Assembly (NCBI GenBank): GCA_000963575.1
Contig: CP011077.1
Location: 5,043,634 to 5,107,633, forward strand
Length of the DNA: 64,000 nt
Direction of reading: 5' to 3'
Source of the DNA: Klebsiella michiganensis
GTDB taxonomy: Bacteria; Pseudomonadota; Gammaproteobacteria; Enterobacterales; Enterobacteriaceae
Shown: piece after piece, positions 1-7,746 of the stretch
How positions within the stretch are numbered: position 1 is the stretch's first letter
How the letters are laid out: the number at the start of each line of letters is the position of its first letter
The notes under the pieces: generated by a model
Told to the model about the DNA's origin: nothing
The model's input: the letters and a program-made list of their open reading frames with translations, nothing else
Database searches by the model: none
Translations under genes and position numbers: made by a program

Positions 1-530
1 GGGCAGGCTACCGGCTGGGCGTGAAAACGCCTGTCCATCGGGTGGCGATATTCTTCATCGCAAGCCTTACAGAGCGGAAACGCCGCCATCACCGTGGACG
101 GGCGGTCATACGGCATCGCCCGGATGATGGTGAAGCGCGGCCCACAGTGGGTGCAGTTGATAAACGGGTAGCGGTAGCGACGGTCCGCGGGACAGTTAAG
201 CTCGCGCAGGCATTCCGGGCAGGTGGCGGCATCCGGCACGATTTGGGTGTCCATCGCGCCGCTGCCGCTGTGACGAATGCTAAAGTCCTGGGGTAAAACG
301 TCCCAGGTCATGGGCTGCTGCGCCACGCTGTCGATCCGCGCCAGGGGCGGGCAATGCTGGTCCAGCTCGCTCAGAAACGCTTCCGGGCTGGCCGCCAGGC
401 GAACCACAACGCCTTCACCATCGTTGCAGACATCGCCCACCAGTTTCAGCCGCTGAGCGAGTTGCCAGACAAAGGGGCGGAAGCCGACGCCCTGCACTTT
501 GCCGCGAATGCGGAGTTCGGTGCCCCTCAC
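1..530 (-). CDS. hypF: Carbamoyltransferase HypF, N-terminal part (cut by window edge)
   Basis: HypF makes the carbamoyl group, from carbamoyl phosphate, that becomes the cyanide ligands of the nickel-iron hydrogenase active site; it works with HypE in the cytoplasm. About 176 N-terminal codons are visible. They contain an acylphosphatase-like domain (GKVQGVGFRP at about residues 10-19) followed by zinc-finger motifs (CPEC, CTHC, CKAC). The C-terminal domains lie beyond base 1. No ATG lies in frame near the start; the best start is the GTG at 528-530 preceded by an AGGAG-like stretch, and both fall in a dispersed repeat. E. coli HypF has a few more N-terminal residues, so this start is a prediction. 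It is last in the hydN-fdhF-hypF series. Confidence 0.9.
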   Translation of the reverse strand, partial: MRGTELRIRGKVQGVGFRPFVWQLAQRLKLVGDVCNDGEGVVVRLAASPEAFLSELDQHCPPLARIDSVAQQPMTWDVLPQDFSIRHSGSGAMDTQIVPDAATCPECLRELNCPADRRYRYPFINCTHCGPRFTIIRAMPYDRPSTVMAAFPLCKACDEEYRHPMDRRFHAQPVAC

Positions 531-661
531 CCTAGCCCTCTCCTCTGAGGGGATAGGGGACAGATCGCGTTTCGGCCCGGCATCCTTCTCTTCAGAGCGA
601 AGATGGACCCCAGACTTAGAGCTTCCCCCTCTCCCTTCCAGGGAGAGGGCCGGGGTGAGGG
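524..661. repeat. Inverted pair of the dispersed GC-rich palindromic repeat
   Basis: Two repeat units face each other between fdhF and hypF. One reads ccctcacc...ccctctcc at 524-550; the other is cctctccc...gggagagg followed by ccggggtgaggg at 625-661. The same family occurs at six other loci in this window. The left unit overlaps the likely GTG start and ribosome binding site of hypF. Confidence 0.85.
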
Positions 662-667
662 TAAAAA

Positions 668-2818
668 TCACGCTTCCACCGCCTCGCGCAGCCGCGCTTT
701 CATGCTGTTATAGGTGGTTTGCGCGTAGTTCTCCGCCCACGTCTGATCTTCAATCGCGTTAACCTTCACCGCGCAATATTTGGTTTCCGGCGTTTTGGAG
801 ACAGGGTCTAGATTGTCCTGCGTCAGCTCGTTACAGGCGCCAATCCACCATTGATAGGTCATGTAGACGGAGCCTTTATTGATACGCTCGTTCACGTCGG
901 CGCGGCTGATAACCTTGCCGCGACGCGAACTTACCCAGACCAGTTGCCGGTCCTTAATACCTAACGCATCCGCATCCAGCGGGTTGATTTGCACAAAGCC
1001 GGGTTCATCGGCGAGGGTTTGCAGCGCCGCGCAGTTGCCGGTCATCGAGCGGCAGGAGTAGTGCCCGACTTCGCGGACGGTGCAAAGCACCAGCGGGTAG
1101 GCGTCGTCAGGCACTTCGGCTGGCGCACGCCAGGCGGCGGCAAACAGCTGGCCTTTGCCACTCGGCGTATCGAACTTGCTCTCTTTGTAGAGGTACGGCG
1201 TACCGGGATGATCCAGCGTCGGGCAAGGCCACTGTACGTGCCCCATATCGCCCATTTTTTCGTAGGTTACGCCGTAAAACAGCGGGCACAACTCGCGCAG
1301 CTCATCCCAGATTTGCTGGTTGTTTTCATAGTGCATCGGGTAGCCCATCGCCGTGGCAATCAGGCTGATGATTTCCCAGTCACGCTTCACGTTGTACTTC
1401 GGCTCGATGGCTTTCTCAAAACGCTGGAAGCCCCGGTCGGCACAGGTGAAGACGCCGCCGTGCTCGCCCCAGGATGTTGCGGGGAGTAGTACATCCGCCA
1501 CCTCAGCGGTTTTGGTCATGAAGATGTCCTGCACTACCACAAAGTCGAGTGCCTCAAACCCTTTGCGCACCAGGCCCAGATCCGCTTCCGTCTGGAGCGG
1601 GTCTTCGCCCATGATGTAGTAGGCTTTGACCTTGCCCTCTATCGCCAGGTGCGGTACCTCGGTAATACGTACGCCAACCTTGTCATCCATCACCGCCGGA
1701 TCGATGCCCCAGGCTCGGGCAAACTTCGCGCGCACCTCAGGATCAACCACATCCTGGTAGCCGGGGAACTGGTTAGGCAGTACGCCCATATCGCAGGCAC
1801 CCTGCACATTGTTCTGTCCGCGAACCGGGCCAACGCCGACGTTTTCACGGCCCAGGTTACCGGTGAGCAGCGCCAGGCTGGACAGCCCTTTGACCACGTC
1901 TACGGCCTGACCAAACTGAGTTACGCCCATGCCCCACATGATGGTGGCGGATGGGGCGGCGGCAAATGTACGCATCGCCTGGCGAACCTGCTGCGCGGGC
2001 ACCCCCGTCAGGTGCTCAACGTCCTCTGGCGCATAGCCCTTCACGGTTTCACGGTAGGCATCCAGCCCTTCGGCATATTTGGCGACGTACTCTTTGTCGT
2101 ACAGGTGCTCTTCCAGCAGCACGTAGCCAAAGGCGTTCACCAGCGCCATGTTGCAGCCGTTTTTGATTTGCAGATGCTGGTCGGCAATGCGGGCGGTTTC
2201 AATACGGCGCGGGTCGCAGACGATGATTTTCGCGCCGTTACTTTTGGCCTTAATCACCCGGCGAGCCACGATAGGGTGCGAATCGGCGCAGTTGTAGCCC
2301 ACCACCAGCAGGCATTTGGAGTTTTCGATATCGCCGATGGAGTTGCTCATCGCCCCGTTACCCAGCGTCGCCTGCAGCCCGGCAACGCTTGGGCCGTGGC
2401 AAACGCGGGCGCAGCAGTCGACGTTGTTGGTGTTCAGCACCGCGCGGGCAAATTTCTGCATCACAAAGTTGGTTTCATTCCCGGTTCCGCGCGAAGAGCC
2501 GGTGGTCATAATGGCGCGGGGGCCGAACTGCTCTTTAATCGCCTTCAGGCGTGCCGCAGTGTAGCTAATGGCCTCCGCCCAACTGACCGGCTGCAGCTTG
2601 CCGCCCTTCTCATAGCGGATCATCGGCTGTGTCAGGCGAGGGGTCAGCAGTTTGGTGTCGTTAAGAAAGTCCCAGCCGTAGTAGCCTTTCAGGCACAGTT
2701 CGTTCTGGTTGGTCACGCCCCCGGCCGCTTCGGCACGAATAATTTTATTGTTCTCAACGACCAGTTTCAGTTTGCAGCCGGCCCCGCAATAAGGGCAGAC
2801 GCTGGTAATTTTTTTCAT
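668..2818 (-). CDS. fdhF: Formate dehydrogenase H, cysteine form
   Basis: Molybdopterin enzyme that oxidises formate to CO2 and passes electrons through HycB to hydrogenase 3 in the formate hydrogenlyase complex, on the cytoplasmic side of the membrane. It is 716 residues, against 715 in E. coli. The N-terminal iron-sulfur cluster ligands are C8, C11, C15 and C42, with K44 next to them. The active site reads CCARVCHGPS, with Cys140 (codon TGC at 2399-2401) where E. coli FdhF has selenocysteine encoded by UGA; His141 is kept. In E. coli fdhF stands alone elsewhere on the chromosome; here it lies between hydN and hypF, inside the island. The Cys form is expected to work, probably with lower turnover (inference). 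Confidence 0.96.
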   Translation of the reverse strand: MKKITSVCPYCGAGCKLKLVVENNKIIRAEAAGGVTNQNELCLKGYYGWDFLNDTKLLTPRLTQPMIRYEKGGKLQPVSWAEAISYTAARLKAIKEQFGPRAIMTTGSSRGTGNETNFVMQKFARAVLNTNNVDCCARVCHGPSVAGLQATLGNGAMSNSIGDIENSKCLLVVGYNCADSHPIVARRVIKAKSNGAKIIVCDPRRIETARIADQHLQIKNGCNMALVNAFGYVLLEEHLYDKEYVAKYAEGLDAYRETVKGYAPEDVEHLTGVPAQQVRQAMRTFAAAPSATIMWGMGVTQFGQAVDVVKGLSSLALLTGNLGRENVGVGPVRGQNNVQGACDMGVLPNQFPGYQDVVDPEVRAKFARAWGIDPAVMDDKVGVRITEVPHLAIEGKVKAYYIMGEDPLQTEADLGLVRKGFEALDFVVVQDIFMTKTAEVADVLLPATSWGEHGGVFTCADRGFQRFEKAIEPKYNVKRDWEIISLIATAMGYPMHYENNQQIWDELRELCPLFYGVTYEKMGDMGHVQWPCPTLDHPGTPYLYKESKFDTPSGKGQLFAAAWRAPAEVPDDAYPLVLCTVREVGHYSCRSMTGNCAALQTLADEPGFVQINPLDADALGIKDRQLVWVSSRRGKVISRADVNERINKGSVYMTYQWWIGACNELTQDNLDPVSKTPETKYCAVKVNAIEDQTWAENYAQTTYNSMKARLREAVEA
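2399..2401 (-). other. fdhF: Cys140 codon at the selenocysteine position of FdhF
   Basis: The minus-strand codon is TGC at the residue that is Sec140 (UGA) in E. coli FdhF. Cys coordinates molybdenum in the known Cys variants, so this copy does not need SelB or a SECIS element. Confidence 0.95.
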
Positions 2819-2855
2819 CAGTAACAGACCTGTTAAAAGTTGAAATGCAAAGGGA

Positions 2856-3401
2856 TTAGAAAGTCAGCGCCGCAGGGGCATCCAACGCCGCACGGCGACG
2901 TTTTTCCGCGCTCATTTGTTCCAGCCGGTTACGGTCCACGCACAGGATGGCGTTGGTCGGGCAGGCTTCCAGGCAGGCCGGGCCAGCCTCGCGGTGATAG
3001 CAAAGGTCGCATTTGTTGGCCTCGGCTTTTTCCGCCATCACGTTCAGCCCGGCACCGCTATTGCGGATCACCGGCCGGACGACGACTTCCATCGCGCCGT
3101 AAGGACAGGCGACGACGCAGGTTTTGCAGCCAATGCAGCGCTCCTGCATGACGTGAACAAAGCCCTGGTCCCGACTGATTGCGCCGTTAGGGCAGACGTT
3201 CGCGCAGGGCGCGTCCTCGCACTGGCGGCACATGGTAGCGGTGGAGACATTCACGCCTTTGATGACGTGTATGCGCGGCAAGAAGGTCTGTGGGGTCAGC
3301 GCCGAGCAGTCCTGATTCTCCTGGTGGGAGACCACGCAGGCCACCTCACAAGTGCGGCAGCCGATGCATTTTCCCGAATCGGCAATGATGAAGCGGTTCA
3401 T
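2856..3401 (-). CDS. hydN: Electron-transport ferredoxin-type protein HydN
   Basis: Iron-sulfur protein of the HycB/HydN family, about 181 residues, needed for full formate dehydrogenase H activity in E. coli. Several four-cysteine clusters are visible, the first being CIGCRTCEVAC at about residues 12-22, then CRQCEDAPCANVCP, CIGCKTCVVACP and CDLC...CLEACP. An ATG ATG pair follows an AGGAG motif. The second ATG (3399-3401) gives the MNRFIIAD start typical of the family and the better spacing, so I chose it over the longer reading. It is first in the leftward hydN-fdhF-hypF series and is probably transcribed from a sigma-54 promoter just upstream. Confidence 0.93.
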   Translation of the reverse strand: MNRFIIADSGKCIGCRTCEVACVVSHQENQDCSALTPQTFLPRIHVIKGVNVSTATMCRQCEDAPCANVCPNGAISRDQGFVHVMQERCIGCKTCVVACPYGAMEVVVRPVIRNSGAGLNVMAEKAEANKCDLCYHREAGPACLEACPTNAILCVDRNRLEQMSAEKRRRAALDAPAALTF

Positions 3402-3440
3402 CATAAACTCCTGCAATAAGTGTGTTATTGCGAGGGGTTA

Positions 3441-3456
3441 TTCATAAAGCGTGCCA
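3441..3456 (-). promoter_or_regulatory. Possible sigma-54 promoter of hydN-fdhF-hypF
   Basis: On the minus strand TGGCAC (3451-3456) is followed after five bases by ATGAA (3441-3445). The -24 element is perfect, but the -12 element has GA where GC is expected. Its place 40-55 bp upstream of hydN and the FhlA-type motif farther upstream support it. Confidence 0.45.
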
Positions 3457-3505
3457 GGTTTGCAGGCCGCGTGGTTAGCGGGTTTGGCGAGAGGTCAGAG
3501 GGATA

Positions 3506-3532
3506 TTCGACACTTTTGACGATGTCATTTTG
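3506..3532. promoter_or_regulatory. Likely FhlA upstream activating site for hydN
   Basis: The stretch holds acttttgacg and gatgtcatttt. It shares the GTCATTT and TTTGAC elements seen in front of hycA and between hycA and hycB. It lies about 55-90 bp upstream of the proposed hydN sigma-54 promoter, a normal distance for an enhancer-binding protein. Confidence 0.4.
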
Positions 3533-3550
3533 GTAACCGTAGTCATTAAT

Positions 3551-3670
3551 GACCCTCCCCCCCGGCCCTCTCCCTGGAAGGGAGAGGGGGAAAAGAATCA
3601 GGCCCTTTCTGCCATGTAAGTAGGGACAAGATAAGGAAAGGCCATCGACCTCTGGAAGAGAGGGGGAAAA
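3551..3670. repeat. Dispersed palindromic repeat between hydN and hycI
   Basis: The unit ccggccctctccctgg / aagggagaggggg at 3551-3591 is followed by a partial second copy (gagagggggaaaag) at 3657-3670. It ends two bases before the hycI stop codon and may act as the 3' hairpin of the hyc transcript (inference). Confidence 0.75.
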
Positions 3671-3672
3671 GA

Positions 3673-4155
3673 CTAGACGGGCATTTCGCTCTCTGGAGTA
3701 GTGAGTGGCTCATATCCACCAAAGCCAGACCACGTCGCCAGGCGCTGATAAACCTGCTCCACCGCCGCTTTCACTGCCTCCGTCATCGGATAGTAAAAGC
3801 CGACGATATCCGGCTGAATGCCAAGGAACACCACTTCCCCGACGTCCTCTTGAAGCTGATCGACCAGATAATTAAGCGGCATATTGTGGGTGGTCATCAT
3901 AAACATCTCGGCAATGTCATCCGGGTCGATAACACGAATCTCGCCGGGGTTGAGCAGCATGTCGGTGGCATCCACAATCAGCAGCAGCTCCGGGCGCAGT
4001 TCGCGGATGGCAACCACGTCGTTTTCCGGCGCGCTGCCGCCGTCGATAACCACCCAGTCCCCCTGCGGGGAAACCTGGCACTTCTCGGCCAGCAGCGGGC
4101 CTGCCCCGTCGTCACCCATCATGCTGTTGCCTACGCAAAGTAGCACCTTAGTCAT
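3673..4155 (-). CDS. hycI: Hydrogenase 3 maturation protease HycI
   Basis: Endopeptidase that removes the C-terminal tail of HycE once nickel is inserted. It is 160 residues, against 156 in E. coli. The nickel-sensing residues of the family are at the expected places: Asp16 in GNSMMGDDGAG, Asp62 in VDATDM and His90 in MMTTHNMP. Its start overlaps the end of hycH by eight bases, so the two are translationally coupled. It is the last gene of the leftward hyc operon, and its substrate HycE lies four genes upstream in the same transcript. Confidence 0.95.
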   Translation of the reverse strand: MTKVLLCVGNSMMGDDGAGPLLAEKCQVSPQGDWVVIDGGSAPENDVVAIRELRPELLLIVDATDMLLNPGEIRVIDPDDIAEMFMMTTHNMPLNYLVDQLQEDVGEVVFLGIQPDIVGFYYPMTEAVKAAVEQVYQRLATWSGFGGYEPLTTPESEMPV

Positions 4156-4558
4156 AGCGTCTCCTTACCATCAGGTAGATGGCGGGTTCTTGTTGAATGG
4201 CCTGCAGCATGTCGAGCAGCGCCTGGCTCCAGGCCTGCTGTGCCGGGGTCTGCGTCGGCTTAGCCGCATCCAGCGCTCGCGCCAGCATCACCACATGATT
4301 CTGGTCGATAACGATTTCGCCGTAGCGCGGCACGCCGTTCATTTTGCGCCACGCCTCGCCGTCAGCCTCCAGCGTGGCAATCCACGCCTGATAGGCTTCC
4401 AGCGGGCAAACAAGGCTCTCTTTCAGGCAGTCGATCACCCCCAAATGGTGGCCGATTGCCAGACTGTAGTAAACCACCTGCCGGGCATCAGCCGGGGTGT
4501 TGTCGTTCTCGTCGACAAACTTGCGGCTGAGCTGACAGAACACCACCGACTCGCTCAT
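4148..4558 (-). CDS. hycH: Formate hydrogenlyase assembly protein HycH
   Basis: Protein of 136 residues, the usual family length, required for maturation of hydrogenase 3 in E. coli; it acts with the large subunit precursor but is not part of the final complex. No catalytic motif is evident. The start overlaps the hycG stop by one base and the end overlaps hycI by eight bases, as expected for coupled translation in the hyc operon. The assignment rests on full-length resemblance and position. Confidence 0.93.
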   Translation of the reverse strand: MSESVVFCQLSRKFVDENDNTPADARQVVYYSLAIGHHLGVIDCLKESLVCPLEAYQAWIATLEADGEAWRKMNGVPRYGEIVIDQNHVVMLARALDAAKPTQTPAQQAWSQALLDMLQAIQQEPAIYLMVRRRYD

Positions 4559-5322
4559 TACACACGCTCCTGATGAACCAGATGCTCAAGGTTGGTAACG
4601 ATTTCCGTCAGGCGCGGGTCGTTTTCCGCGCTCAGCCACTGCTGAACGGCATCGCCCCCGGCCGTCAGGTTAGTCATGTACCTGTCGGCGATCTGGCGCC
4701 CATAGCGGTAACCCGCCAGACGGCGAGCGGCGCGATCGATGCGCACGCGCAGCGGCTGAACCATATCCGGATGGAGGATTTTTGCCGGCTCGACGTCCAG
4801 CTCGCTTGCCGGACGAGCGTGGATCTTTTGCTCCAGCAGGCCAAGCGCCATGGCAAAACCGTACAGCGTGGCGGCAGGGGTTGGCGGGCAGCCGGGGATG
4901 TACACATCGACCGGCACGATTTTGTCGGTGCCACCCCAGACGCAGTAAAGGTCGTGGAAGATCCCGCCGCTGTTGCCGCAGGCGCCGTAGGAGATACAAA
5001 TTTTAGGATCGGGCGCCGACTCCCAGGCACGCAGCGCCGGAGAGCGCATCGCACGAGTCACCGCCCCGGTAAACAGCAAAATATCGGCATGTCGCGGGGA
5101 AGGCACCACTTTGATACCAAACCGTTCTGCGTCGAAAAGCGGCGAAAGCGTGGCAAAAATCTCGATTTCGCAGCCATTGCAGCCGCCGCAGTCCACGCGA
5201 TAAACGTAGGCGGAACGTTTGATATTTTTCAGCAGCGACGCCTTCATGCTGGCGATAGATTCGTCCACCGTCATCGGCACCGGAATGCCGTTGTGGTCGC
5301 GTGGCCCCAGTAGGTTACTCAT
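4558..5322 (-). CDS. hycG: Hydrogenase 3 small subunit HycG
   Basis: Small electron-transfer subunit of the nickel-iron hydrogenase, related to complex I NuoB. It is 254 residues. The cluster N2-type ligands are visible in DCGGCNGCEIE, SYGACGNSGG and PGCPPTPA. It passes electrons to the HycE active site at the cytoplasmic face of the membrane arm. It overlaps both neighbours (hycF and hycH) by one base. Confidence 0.96.
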   Translation of the reverse strand: MSNLLGPRDHNGIPVPMTVDESIASMKASLLKNIKRSAYVYRVDCGGCNGCEIEIFATLSPLFDAERFGIKVVPSPRHADILLFTGAVTRAMRSPALRAWESAPDPKICISYGACGNSGGIFHDLYCVWGGTDKIVPVDVYIPGCPPTPAATLYGFAMALGLLEQKIHARPASELDVEPAKILHPDMVQPLRVRIDRAARRLAGYRYGRQIADRYMTNLTAGGDAVQQWLSAENDPRLTEIVTNLEHLVHQERV

Positions 5323-5864
5323 TAGCTGGCCTCTCTCATCTGACGGCTAAAGTCGATCCGGTCGGACGACACCAGACTTTGCTGGCGCTTGCAGTCCGGG
5401 CAGGTTTCAAATGCTCCACGGCGGCTTTCCGCGCGGGAATCGCCGTTGTGCTCAAGCAGCGCAATGGCATAGTCGATCTCTTTTTGCACGGCGAAAGGGC
5501 GGCCACATTCGCGGCAGTTGCAGAGCGGGAAGCTGGCCTGCTGCAGGAAGTCTGCTTTATTCCACACCGCCAGCTCGTACTGCTGTGAAAGTTTGATGGC
5601 GGCCGTGGGGCAAACTTCTTCGCAGCGCCCGCAGAAGATGCAGCGCCCGAGGTTAAAGCTCCACTGCAATTGGCCGGCGGCAAGGTCGGTCTCAACGCTC
5701 AGGGCATTGGACGGGCAGGCGTTCACGCAGGCAGCACAGCCGATGCATTGCTGTGGGTTGTGCTCGGGTTTGCCGCGAAAGTTCGGATCTACGGCAATGG
5801 GCTGGAGCGGGTAAGACTCGGTTGCCACGCCGCCCTTGATGGCTTTTTTGATGAAGTTAAACAT
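5322..5864 (-). CDS. hycF: Formate hydrogenlyase iron-sulfur subunit HycF
   Basis: Ferredoxin-like subunit related to NuoI, 180 residues, with two four-cysteine motifs (CIGCAACVNACP and CIFCGRCEEVCP) that bind two 4Fe-4S clusters. It links HycB to HycG in the electron path. The C-terminal half has two more cysteine pairs (CNCREC and CPDCK). The gap to hycE upstream is 155 bp, unlike the tight spacing elsewhere in the operon, because a repeat pair sits there. Confidence 0.95.
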   Translation of the reverse strand: MFNFIKKAIKGGVATESYPLQPIAVDPNFRGKPEHNPQQCIGCAACVNACPSNALSVETDLAAGQLQWSFNLGRCIFCGRCEEVCPTAAIKLSQQYELAVWNKADFLQQASFPLCNCRECGRPFAVQKEIDYAIALLEHNGDSRAESRRGAFETCPDCKRQQSLVSSDRIDFSRQMREAS

Positions 5865-5898
5865 GCGTTTTCCTTGTTTGCCTGGCGTGAATGATTGA

Positions 5899-5992
5899 CC
5901 CTCACCCCGGCCCTCTCCCTGAAAGGGAGAGGGAGAAAATCTAGCTCGATCCAGTTCCCTCTCCCCTTTGGGGAGAGGGTTAGGGTGAGGGG
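5899..5992. repeat. Inverted repeat pair inside the hyc operon (hycE-hycF gap)
   Basis: Two units in opposite orientation: ccctcaccccggccctctccc at the left, and ctctcccc...ggggagagg then gttagggtgagggg at the right. They form two hairpins, or one long one, within the hyc mRNA. Such structures can stabilise upstream message or lower downstream expression (inference). Confidence 0.85.
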
Positions 5993-6019
5993 CTGCTCAT
6001 CACATACCAGGCATCAAAA

Positions 6020-7729
6020 TCATTTCAGCGGCGAATTCGTGCGCTCAATGCTGTAGCGCTCCAGCTCTTTGTACGGCACCACCTGGCTTTTTTTCTTGCG
6101 CACGTCCACCACCGTCATGCGGTCGGTGCAGGAGTAGCAAGGATCAAGGCTGCCGATAATCAGCGGGGCGTCCGACACCGTGTTGCCGCGCAGCATGTAG
6201 CGCAGGGTTGGCCAGTTGGCATACGTCGCCGCGCGACAGCGCCAGCGGTATAGCTTCTGGTTGTCGCCGGTCATGCTCCAGTGAATATCGTCCCCGCGCG
6301 GCGCTTCCGAGAAGCCAAGGGCAAAGCGGTTTGGAATGTAGGTAAAACCTTCCACGGCGAGCGGGCCGCCCGGCAGGTTATCCAGACCGAAATCAATCAT
6401 GTTCAGCGCGGTGAAGACTTCGTTGATGCGTACTTTCAGGCGAGAAAGCACGTCACAGCCGTCCAGGCTATGCACTTCCATCGGCAGCAGCCCGTAGCCC
6501 ACAAACGGGTGATCGGCGCGGGTATCGCGGGCATGGCCGCTGGCGCGCACCATTGGGCCGACGTTGCTGAAGTCGCGGGCGATTTGCGGGTCGAGGCGAC
6601 CAATGCCGACGGTGCGCTGCTCGATGTTTGGCGTGCTTAGCAGAATATCCACCAGGTCTTTCACTTCCCGGCGCATCTGTTGGGCAAGCTGGCGGGTCTG
6701 GATCATGTCGTCTTTCAGCAGATCGCGGCGGATGCCGCCGATCAGGTTCAGGCCGTAGGTTTTACGCGCCCCGGTCAGGATCTCCGCCATCTTCATCGAC
6801 ATTTCACGCACCCGGAAGAACTGCATAAAGCCGGAATCAAAGCCCACAAAGTGGCAGGCCAGGCCGAGGTTCAGCAGGTGGCTGTGCAGGCGCTCAACCT
6901 CCAGCAGGATGGCGCGGATCATCTGCGCGCGCTCCGGCACCACAATTCCCATCGCATTTTCCACCGAGGTGGTATAGGCGGTGCTGTGGGCAAAGCCGCA
7001 GATGCCACACACGCGGTCGGAGAGGAAAGTCACTTCGTTGTAACCCATGCGGGTTTCCGCCAGTTTCTCCATCCCGCGGTGGACGTAGAACAGGCGATAA
7101 TCGGCGTCGATAATGTTTTCGCCATCCACGAACAGGCGGAAGTGGCCCGGTTCGTCAGAGGTGACATGCAGCGGGCCAATCGGCACCACGTTGTTCTTTT
7201 TCGTCCCCAGTTCGTTAATGAACTCGTAGGTCTCTTTGTCAGTGGTCGGCGCGGGTCGCTGGCGGTAATCCATGCTGTCTTTACGCAGCGGATAAAGATC
7301 GTCCGGCCAGTCATCCGGCAGCACCAGACGGCGCTCATCGGGCAGGCCAACCGGCTGCAGACCATACATATCGCGAACTTCACGCTCACCCCAGACGGCG
7401 GCAGGCACTCGAGGCGTGACCGACGGGAACTCCGGTTTGTCGGCATCCACTTCCACACGCACGGTGATCCAGCACTTCACGCCGCTCTCCATCGACAGGA
7501 CGTAATACACCGCGTAGCTGCCGCACAGCTGGCGTTCATCGTTCCCAAACAGCACCGACAGCCAGCCGCCCTGCTGGTAGTAAAGCCACTCCACCACTTC
7601 CGGCAGCATGTTGAGCTTCACGGTGACGGTGATTTGGTCTTTGGTCTGCCAGGCTTCGTCGATCACCGCATTCGGGAATTGCTGATGCAGCGCGGCGAGA
7701 TAGTGTTGACCAATTTTTTCTTCAGACAT
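6020..7729 (-). CDS. hycE: Hydrogenase 3 large subunit HycE
   Basis: Nickel-iron catalytic subunit that reduces protons to H2, 569 residues as in E. coli. The N-terminal third resembles NuoC and the rest NuoD/large hydrogenase subunits. Nickel ligands are in RVCGICGFAHS and DPCYSC near the C-terminus. The precursor extends 32 residues beyond Arg537 in CTDR; this tail is the part HycI removes. The gene follows hycD by 17 bp. Confidence 0.97.
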   Translation of the reverse strand: MSEEKIGQHYLAALHQQFPNAVIDEAWQTKDQITVTVKLNMLPEVVEWLYYQQGGWLSVLFGNDERQLCGSYAVYYVLSMESGVKCWITVRVEVDADKPEFPSVTPRVPAAVWGEREVRDMYGLQPVGLPDERRLVLPDDWPDDLYPLRKDSMDYRQRPAPTTDKETYEFINELGTKKNNVVPIGPLHVTSDEPGHFRLFVDGENIIDADYRLFYVHRGMEKLAETRMGYNEVTFLSDRVCGICGFAHSTAYTTSVENAMGIVVPERAQMIRAILLEVERLHSHLLNLGLACHFVGFDSGFMQFFRVREMSMKMAEILTGARKTYGLNLIGGIRRDLLKDDMIQTRQLAQQMRREVKDLVDILLSTPNIEQRTVGIGRLDPQIARDFSNVGPMVRASGHARDTRADHPFVGYGLLPMEVHSLDGCDVLSRLKVRINEVFTALNMIDFGLDNLPGGPLAVEGFTYIPNRFALGFSEAPRGDDIHWSMTGDNQKLYRWRCRAATYANWPTLRYMLRGNTVSDAPLIIGSLDPCYSCTDRMTVVDVRKKKSQVVPYKELERYSIERTNSPLK

Positions 7730-7746
7730 CGATAGGTTCTCTTAAA

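Noticed and set aside
668..2818. Selenocysteine readthrough in fdhF
   Set aside because: The codon at the active site is TGC, and the frame has no internal TGA, so no recoding is needed.
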